Source: Otatea glauca (Eukaryota > Streptophyta > Magnoliopsida > Poales > Poaceae). From it: 64,000 nucleotides of DNA. The stretch lies in the NCBI GenBank assembly GCA_036346275.1, contig CM070720.1, forward strand, positions 10,331,278 to 10,395,277, written 5' to 3'. The notes under the pieces are model-generated. The model was not told the DNA's origin. It saw only the letters and a program-made list of their open reading frames with translations, and searched no databases. This document shows, piece after piece, positions 57,389 to 64,000 of the stretch (positions within the stretch are counted from its first letter, which is position 1; the number at the start of each line of letters is the position of its first letter). The position numbers were made by a program, and so were the translations under genes.

Positions 57389-58115
57389 CTTCATGGAGCG
57401 GAATGCATATCGGGCAAAGCCCCAGATGATTGCAACTTCATCTACATTAACATGACATGTCTCATCACAATTAATGTGAGGCTAAGAACATTTGATCGAA
57501 GAAATGAAATACTATGCTGATGGAGTTCAAGTCAGCAGTGAAGGCTTTGTAGGATAAAATATGAAGCCATCAGCAAACAACGGATAACTATGAGCCCATA
57601 GAAGGTTTTGAAGAAACCGAAAAGTTAGGTCAAGGTTTTACGTCTACAGATTTGTTGGACGAAGTCAATATAGGCAACGACGATAAGCAAAGGCCAACTT
57701 TCATCAGTTCAAAGTTAACAGTGGAATACAAAGATTGGTTAGTCAATATTTTAAAAAATTATAAAGATTGTTTTGCTTAGGAATATCATGAGATGCCAGG
57801 CCCGATTTAAGTCGATAATTAGTTGAACATCGGCTACCAATAAAATCGAGATATAGTCCATTTAAATACTCTCTTAGATGATTTAATCTGGCCATGTATG
57901 ATGAAATAAAAGACAAAATTGAACAATTGTTGGAGGCAAAATTTATCAGGCCTTGCCAATATACCGAATGGGTTTCCAACATCATTCCTGTTATGAAGAA
58001 AAATGGCAAACTCAGGGTGTGTGTTGACTACAGAGGCCTAAACAAGGCTAAACCCAAGGACGAATATTCGATGCCCATAACCAATATGCTTATTGATGTT
58101 ACATCTAGGTATAAG
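57389..58115 (+). pseudogene. element B reverse transcriptase, N-terminal fragment
   Basis: After decayed linker, KDKIEQLLEAKFIRPCQYTE, WVSNIIPVMKKNGKLRVCVD and GLNKAKPKDEYSMPITNMLI cover the RT fingers. The sequence is cut after ACATCTAGGTATAAG by the LTR of element C; the palm with the catalytic box is missing. Confidence 0.88.
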
Positions 58116-60905
58116 TATCGGGACCGAAATATGCAAATCCGAACCCTTTGTGTATTCTGCACTAGTCCAGGATCACACTAGTGTGCACAGTCTCAGCATA
58201 GATGAATATCACAATCATACACAACGATAATGTAAATAAGACTTCATAAAATTAAATATAACTTGTTAAATGACCTTATGGTCTACTTTACATGAGTACG
58301 CCACACAGGGATAAGACTGAAAAATAAATGAAACAATAGCTAGTGTAGACTCTTCCTTAATTAGTGATGTTATTGTTGGCAAGGGTGAGTACATAAACCA
58401 CTCAACAAGTTATGCACAGAATGCAAGTCTATTATACTATATGCATGGCTTATTCCAAATAATGGCTGAATTGGTTATTTTGCAATAAAGTAGCATTTAA
58501 AAAAGAGTAGCATAAATAGATTGAAATGACAGTAAAACAAATAATAACATTAATAAATTTATCAGTTTTTTCCCAAATAAAGTGACTCACAACCACTCAG
58601 AACCTTAAATCAATTCCATACTTCCATAGGCATACGTTTTCCATTCCCAAATTTATTTTATTAAAATCTAACCCTCGACTATAATCACCAAGCATTACTC
58701 AATACCGTAAGCATGGCTATTTTAATAGGTTCGACACTCCGCAAAGGTTATACAGTTTACCCACAAGATATAATCATACACCACAAAGGCGAGTGATTAT
58801 AACAAAGCCTTTACAATACTCTGTCTAAACCCAGTACTGCCCGCTGAGGTTTCAACATGGTTACCACATTCAGGGCCCCCTCTAACACTATGTGAGACTA
58901 CTCGAACACCCAGAACCCACACCACCACGACAGTACCAAAATCTATACATTACAAATTAATCAGCTAGCTCTGTCCCATATCAGACGTGGTTGTATGACT
59001 GACTCAGTTCAAATGCTTGCAAGGTTAAGTTCTTAATTGACCAAGGCAATATTTACAAAAAATTCACCATTACCAATATACCATCAATTTCCATTTATTG
59101 CAACCGCCCAAATGCCACATTGGCCCACCATAAAATCACAACTCTTGCCGCTTGCCTCAGTCTAAATCATTTTACCACCCCAGTTGATTACCATGCACCA
59201 CGTGCCATCAACAACATTGTGTGACAACACCTGACACACAAATTCATAAACATGTTCCATATTTCATTAATAAAGATTAACTTTTTCACATAAAATGATA
59301 TCAATAAGTCATTGCATGGATAAGCAAACTATTCGCGTTCTAGCTAACTCACATTGGCAATTAATAGTTACCAATTATTGAAGAATCATACTAGGGTGTC
59401 AAATGAACCATGGCATATGAATGACATGGTAGATATAACTCAATTTGGATGAATAGCTGATCCCAAATTAATTGAAACAAGTATATATGTTGAATTAGCA
59501 TGCAATAGTTTAAAACAATATAACTTTTAAAATATGGGCTTAAAATGATCATAGCACAACTTGCCTTCAAAAAGTTCTTGATCCTACTCTGGACCTTGTT
59601 CTTGAGTTGGCTCCTTGCTCACGAATACCTCGGGTACTTCGACGTCTACACAAAATGAATAATAAAGTAATAAATACCAAAAATAAAGAGTGAACTCAAC
59701 TCAAAAAATTAAATAAAATTTAACATTAAATAGATCTCATTTTTTACAAATTTTTAGAAACTAAAATCACCTCAATTGGAGTTCGTACGAGGGAGAACAA
59801 GATTTCCAAAGATTTGAAATAAAAGAAAAATTAGGAAAATAGAAAAACTGAATTAATTGAATTATTTTTCTACTGGAAAAGGATTTATGATGTCTGCGGA
59901 CACATGGACCAATCACAGAGTGACACGTGTCACCGAAGCAATAGACCTAGTGCACAGCCGGCCCTAGTCCACGGTGGACTCACGCTATTGTACTCGAGCA
60001 CTGACTGAAGCAAGCGTTGACGCCAACGATGACACGCTGCATGATCCGAAGCAAGACACGTAGCTTTACTGTGGGCTTGACATCTGGCACTCTCTAGATT
60101 GCATGTCGCAAATCGGACGGCGGAGATTTACCAGTGAACATCAGTCCTGGTTTACCGTGGTTGCGACACCTGGCATGATCCCAATCATCCATGCCAGATC
60201 GGATGGCGATGGTCACGTGGGGTTTACAAAGCGACACGCAACGTGGTTGGCCCAGTGCTTGACTCGTGGCATCGATCCAAACTGACCACCGCAGATCCTA
60301 CGGCTACGGTTTGCTACGAAGACAGTGGTGAGGTGACGCGAGATTGCGACGCATGGCTAAATCCAAGCCATATGCGATAGATCAAATGACCGGGGAAGCT
60401 CGCAATGCTAGGTAGCAATGGACGGTGGTGATAGCTTTCGGAGATAGGGAAGAAAACCAGGCGCTCGTTGAAAAAGCAATGGAACCCGACCGGGTTGGCA
60501 CCGATATGAGGTAACACGCCATGGTGAACTCACCAGTGCCCTTAGATGCGTCATAGAGCTCTCGACGACGCCAGAACCAAAGAAGAAAAGCGGCGATGCT
60601 CTAGCTAACTCTTATGAGCAGATGCGATGAACCTCGGGCAGCTCCGGTTGCGAGGGTTGAGGCAAAACACGTAGCAGAAAGTGAGCTTCCCAATGCGAGT
60701 GGCGGCACATTAAATAGTCGCCTAGATGAGCGCACAACAGCCGGATACAGACTCCGAGTCCCATGGAGATATGGCGACGCGATGACAATACTGTTTGCAT
60801 TCGGCAAGATGACGTTCGCACAGCTCAGATCAAATGGTCAAGCGCGCAAGGCGACACGGCAAAATATCAGCCATTGGATCGATTGAAAACTACGAACCCC
60901 TCTAT
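58116..60905 (-). repeat. element C chromovirus 3' LTR, inner end deleted
   Basis: Starts TATCGGGACCGAA (ancestral TGTCGGGACC) and parallels the reverse complement of the solo LTR at 15182-18292, including the CACTAGTCCAGGATCACACTAG block. It ends in pol sequence at about 60905 without the expected TGTTACA end or polypurine tract. ATAAG at 58111-58115 may be its left target duplication. No supported gene within. Confidence 0.88.
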
Positions 60906-61575
60906 AAATCGGCGGTAATATCCCGCCATTCCTAGAAAGCTATGAATCTGAGTGACAGACTTCGCTACTCCCAATGCAACACTGCTTCCACTTTGCTTGG
61001 ATCAACTGCAACTCCTTTAGCAGTCATCACGTGGCCAATAAATTCAACTTTCTCCTTCCAAAAGTCACACTTGCTAAACTTAGTATATAGTTGTTGCTCT
61101 GCAACCTTTCCAAAACCAATCTCAAATGTTCTGCATACTCTTCTCTCGTCTTGGAGTATACAAGAATATCATCTATAAAGACAACGACAAACTTGTCCAA
61201 ATATTCCATTAAAAACTTATTCATCATGTTCATAAAATATGCCGGAGCATTGGTCAATCCAAAAGACATGACCGTGAACTCATAATGTCTATATCGCATA
61301 GAGAATGCAGTCTTAGGAACATCCACCGAACGAATTTTCAATTGATGAAATCCCGATCGAAGATCTACCTTGGAGAAAACTCCACCTTCTCTCAACTGAT
61401 CAAATAAATAATCAATCCTAGGCAACAGATACTTATTCTTGATCGTCACTTTGTTAAGTGCACGATAATCAATACACATCCTTAAGCTTCCGTCGTTCTT
61501 CCTGACGAACAAAATTGGCACTCCCCATAGCGATGAACTAGGTCGAATGAAACTTTTCTCTAGCAACTACTCGAT
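60906..61575 (-). pseudogene. element C reverse transcriptase fragment
   Basis: SSSLWGVPILFVRKNDGS, RMCIDYRALNKVTIKNKY, FSKVDLRSGFHQLKIRSVDV, FGLTNAPAYFMNMMNKFLME, VVFIDDILVYSKTREEYAEH with both catalytic aspartates, then RLVLERLQSNNYILSLAS leading into a frame change and the deletion. Better preserved than the corresponding part of the element at 32137. Confidence 0.9.
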
Positions 61576-62334
61576 CTACTTCATCATCTCAACTAACTCA
61601 TCTGGAGGCATCTGATACGGTCTCTTCGCTATTGGTGCTGTACCAGGAACTAACTCAATAATGAATTCAATATCCTGGTCTGGCGGCATACTAGGTAAAT
61701 CCTCAGGAAATACATCTGGGAATTCTCTAACAACTGGCACTTCCTCCATGCTACCAATTTTCACACTGTTAACCATTAACAGACCATCGCGAACTGTAGT
61801 CGCTTGAAGTTCCACTTTCTTGCCACTAGGGCTTTCCAATGACACAACTCTTCGACCACAATCTAAAACAGCTTTATGTTTGGATAGCTAATCCATTCCA
61901 ACGATAACATCTAGGGTTTGGGTATCCAACAAGATAAGATTCGCTAGGAATTCTATCACATCCATGAGCAACTTAACTCCCAAACACCCAAGGCTAGACT
62001 GAAGTTCAGAGCCTAGGGCTTGGACTAAAAGCACACACGTAAGATTCTTAACATACAACCAATTCTCAACTGAAAAATTCCGAGAAACAAATGAATGCGA
62101 AGCTTCAGAGTTAAATAAAATGGTAGCAGGTACTGAGTTAACTAGAAACTTATCCAGTACAACATCTGATGCCTCCTGAGCTCCATTCGCGGTGATATGG
62201 TTGACTCTACCACGTACTGTTGCTTGAGGTGTAGTTCTAGCTTGACCCATTGCTCGGTTCCCTCCTGATGCGGATGCCTTGGCAGGTGTAGTTCCCAAGT
62301 TGAAGCATACCGGTGTGATACCTCCTCTCTTCAA
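61576..62334 (-). pseudogene. element C protease and linker
   Basis: The active-site block reads ATILFNSEASHSFVSRNFSV: DSGA has become NSEA by two apparent G-to-A changes, removing the catalytic aspartate. LLVQALGSELQSSLGCLGVK, LDVIVGMD, and the linker EFPDVFPEDLPSMPPDQDIE with ELVPGTAPIAKRPYQMPPDE follow. Confidence 0.88.
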
Positions 62335-63183
62335 ACACTTGTTGGCGAAATGCCCTGGTTCATTACAAGAGTAGTAATGCTTGACAGCAGATTGTTGATT
62401 CCCTCCTGGGGCATTGCTTCCTTGAGGTGGCGTTTGAAAATTTTGATTAGCAGGGCGAGGTGCAGGGGTTGATGTCTTGTTCGCAGTCTGTGGCTAAAAC
62501 CTAGCAAACTGTTGCGGAGACATTCTTAATCTGAACTGGTTTGGTGGCCCTCCTTGATTAGCTATTCTGTGCTTGTGATCCTCACCTAGCTCCTTGCACT
62601 TGTCCTCCAAGATCAAAACTGTATTGACCAACTCCTAAAAATCAGGGAAGTTATGGGTAATCAATGCCACTTGCAACCTAGAATTCAGTCCCTTCAAGAA
62701 GCAAGACTGTCTTGCTTTGTCTATAGCCATATCTTCATGAGCATAGCGAGCTAACTGAGCGAACTTGTTCAAGTAATAGGCCACTGATTGGCCTCCTTGC
62801 TTCAGAGCCCTGAATTCCTCCTTATTGAGATCCATCATCCCTTCAGGTACATGGCATTGGCAAAAAGCAGTAGTAAATTCATCCCAGGTAATCTCCAGTG
62901 GGGCTTCATATGCAGCACAATAGTTCTCCCACCATTTTGCAGTTGTTCCTTCAAGTTGATGAGAGACATACAACACCTTCTCATTTTCCTCACATTGAGT
63001 AATATGCAGCTTCCTTTCAATAGTCATAAGCCAATCATCGGCTTCCAAAGAATTAATATTGCCAGAGAAAGTCGGTGGACAAGTCCTCATAAAGTTAGAC
63101 AATTTAGAGTAAAGACGCGATCCATTATTGCCATGCTGAGTATTGTTGTTATTGTTGGCAGCTTGAGTTGTCATACTTTGCAC
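62335..63183 (-). pseudogene. element C gag
   Basis: LYSKLSNFMRTCPPTFSGNI, DDWLMTIERKLHITQCEENE, VSHQLEGTTAKWWENYCAAY, TTAFCQCHVPEGMMDLNKEE and LNKFAQLARYAHEDMAIDKA match the chromovirus gag at 33743. The C-terminal finger region near 62340-62400 reads YYSCNEPGHFANKC-like on the minus strand, better kept than in the other copy. A stop at 63187 marks the upstream end of the readable frame. Confidence 0.88.
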
Positions 63184-63221
63184 TTGTTACATCATCATTT
63201 GCATGCAAGGAAAGCTCCCAG

Positions 63222-64000
63222 TGACAGGGCCCCAAATTCGATTTCGGTTTGTGCGGCTAAAATTAGCGCCAACTAAAATTTTGGCCGTAATTATTATTAA
63301 CTTCCGACTGCAACGACTATCGTAAACTGCCACTTAGAATTTTTCAAACTTAACCAAAACATTTTGAACTAGAAACTTTCTCTAAGTCAGGGTTGAATTT
63401 TGATCCCAATCCAAAATCAAACACTAGTTTTAAATATGACTCAAAAATTGAATCGATTCAAGCAAACAAATAACTTCTCCTAGCCATATTACTAAATAAA
63501 CCTTGTCATGCCCACACCCATGGGGGCAAAATAGTCAAACCACCAAAGCCAACAAATATCTAGCCACATGTGTGCATTAGAGCTCATTTTTTTCCCATCC
63601 TCATTTCTTCCCAAGCCAAGAAATCAGCCAGGGGGCAGCTCCTCCCCTAAGTCTCTCCTCCACACCTCCTACCTCCTCCCTTGGCGCCCTTGGAGCTCCT
63701 CCCTGCAGCCCTCCCTCCATTGGTGGCGCCTCCCCAAGCTCCCAAGCAGCAGCTCCTTCCTCCCTCCCCAAGCAGCTCATCTCCTTCCTCTCCCACCTCC
63801 TTCTAGGTAATTTCTCTCCTAGGGTTTTGATGATTGGGTGTGGATGGTATAAATGAGGTAGATGTATGGATTACATGCTTTGGATTGAAGTTTCATTGGT
63901 GGATTTGAGGAAAATCAATTTAGGGTTTGGTACAATGTTCTGTCATTTTCGAGCAGGAAATTGTGCTGCTGTGTTTCGTGTTTTAGAGCTAGTTCCCAGC
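63222..64000 (+). mobile_element. probable start of another LTR, runs off the window
   Basis: From AGTGACAGGGCCCC at about 63222 the sequence no longer resembles gag. It begins like many grass gypsy LTRs (TGTGAC(G/A)-CCC) and contains a C/T-rich leader (63590-63800) and a splice-like CTAGGTAATTT, similar in organisation to the solo LTR at 24407. No target duplication or second end is visible. Confidence 0.4.

Larger units (their letters stand above)
44880..58115 (+). mobile_element. element B: old Tat/RIRE2-like gypsy copy, split and truncated
   Basis: Related to element A throughout. LTR-like sequence to 45448, then gag from 45478, an AGC-duplicated CACTA insertion at 45831-54326, then gag, protease and the start of RT. 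At 58115 it is cut by the LTR of element C, so RNase H, integrase, antisense gene and 3' LTR are absent. It is much more diverged and stop-ridden than element A, hence older. The left end is approximate: the LTR start cannot be fixed without a partner. Confidence 0.85.
58116..63200 (-). mobile_element. element C: internally deleted chromovirus
   Basis: Same family as the chromovirus at 26746-36205. It retains the outer 2.8 kb of the 3' LTR, then part of RT, the protease and gag. Integrase, RNase H and the RT thumb were removed by a deletion whose junction is near 60905 (GCGGTAATATCCCGCCATTC resumes mid-RT). The 5' end is cut near 63200 by another repeat. Confidence 0.88.

Noticed and set aside
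1..64000. tRNA, rRNA or CRISPR features
   Set aside because: No cloverleaf with A and B boxes, no rRNA-like block and no regularly spaced short repeats with unique spacers were found. The palindromic CACTA array has no unique spacers.

Overview
The window is plant nuclear DNA of grass type (Poaceae; an Oryza-like genome is my inference from the families seen). It holds spliced, strongly GC-biased gene fragments, Ty3/gypsy and Ty1/copia LTR retrotransposons primed by plant-type tRNAs, CACTA (En/Spm) DNA transposons and solo LTRs, with no bacterial-style operons, ribosome binding sites or CRISPR. Almost everything is a nest of transposable elements, and nearly every coding region is broken by stops, frameshifts or deletions, so most genes are called pseudogenes.

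Layout. 1-6.4 kb: the only non-transposon-like DNA, with a GC-rich promoter/leader-like tract (785-1894), unidentified exon-like pieces, and a clear pseudogene fragment of a GUX/PGSIP-type xylan glucuronosyltransferase (4566-5582). The fragment is followed by a possible Helitron 3' end at about 6386. 6.4-24.4 kb: a CACTA transposon whose TNP2 transposase (minus strand, 23937 to 7720) was split by a complete Tat/RIRE2-like Ty3/gypsy element (element A, 8249-22987, target duplication GTATC). Element A itself received a 3.1 kb solo LTR in its integrase gene (15182-18292, duplication ATCTC). Element A carries an independent antisense gene (21995 to 19098) with its own TATA box, at least three introns and a plant mobile domain; this is the most interesting unit here.

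24.4-44.7 kb: a three-layer nest. A solo LTR (24407-44716, CTAAA) was hit by a minus-strand SIRE/Maximus-like copia element (25801-44579, GTTGT). The copia 3' LTR was then hit by a minus-strand Tekay/Del-like chromovirus (26746-36205), and a later deletion removed most of the chromovirus 5' LTR and the inner end of the copia LTR. 44.9-58.1 kb: an older relative of element A (element B), split by an 8.5 kb CACTA element (45831-54326, AGC duplication) with palindromic subterminal arrays, a GC island and a long fold-back. 58.1-63.2 kb: a deleted minus-strand chromovirus (element C), and from about 63.2 kb what looks like the start of another LTR.

How the parts relate: gag, protease, reverse transcriptase, RNase H and integrase fragments belong to copy-and-paste cycles of separate elements, and the TNP2 and ORF1 fragments to cut-and-paste CACTA elements. 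None of the copies looks autonomous. Relative ages follow from who interrupts whom. All identifications come from reading motifs by eye; no database search was run.
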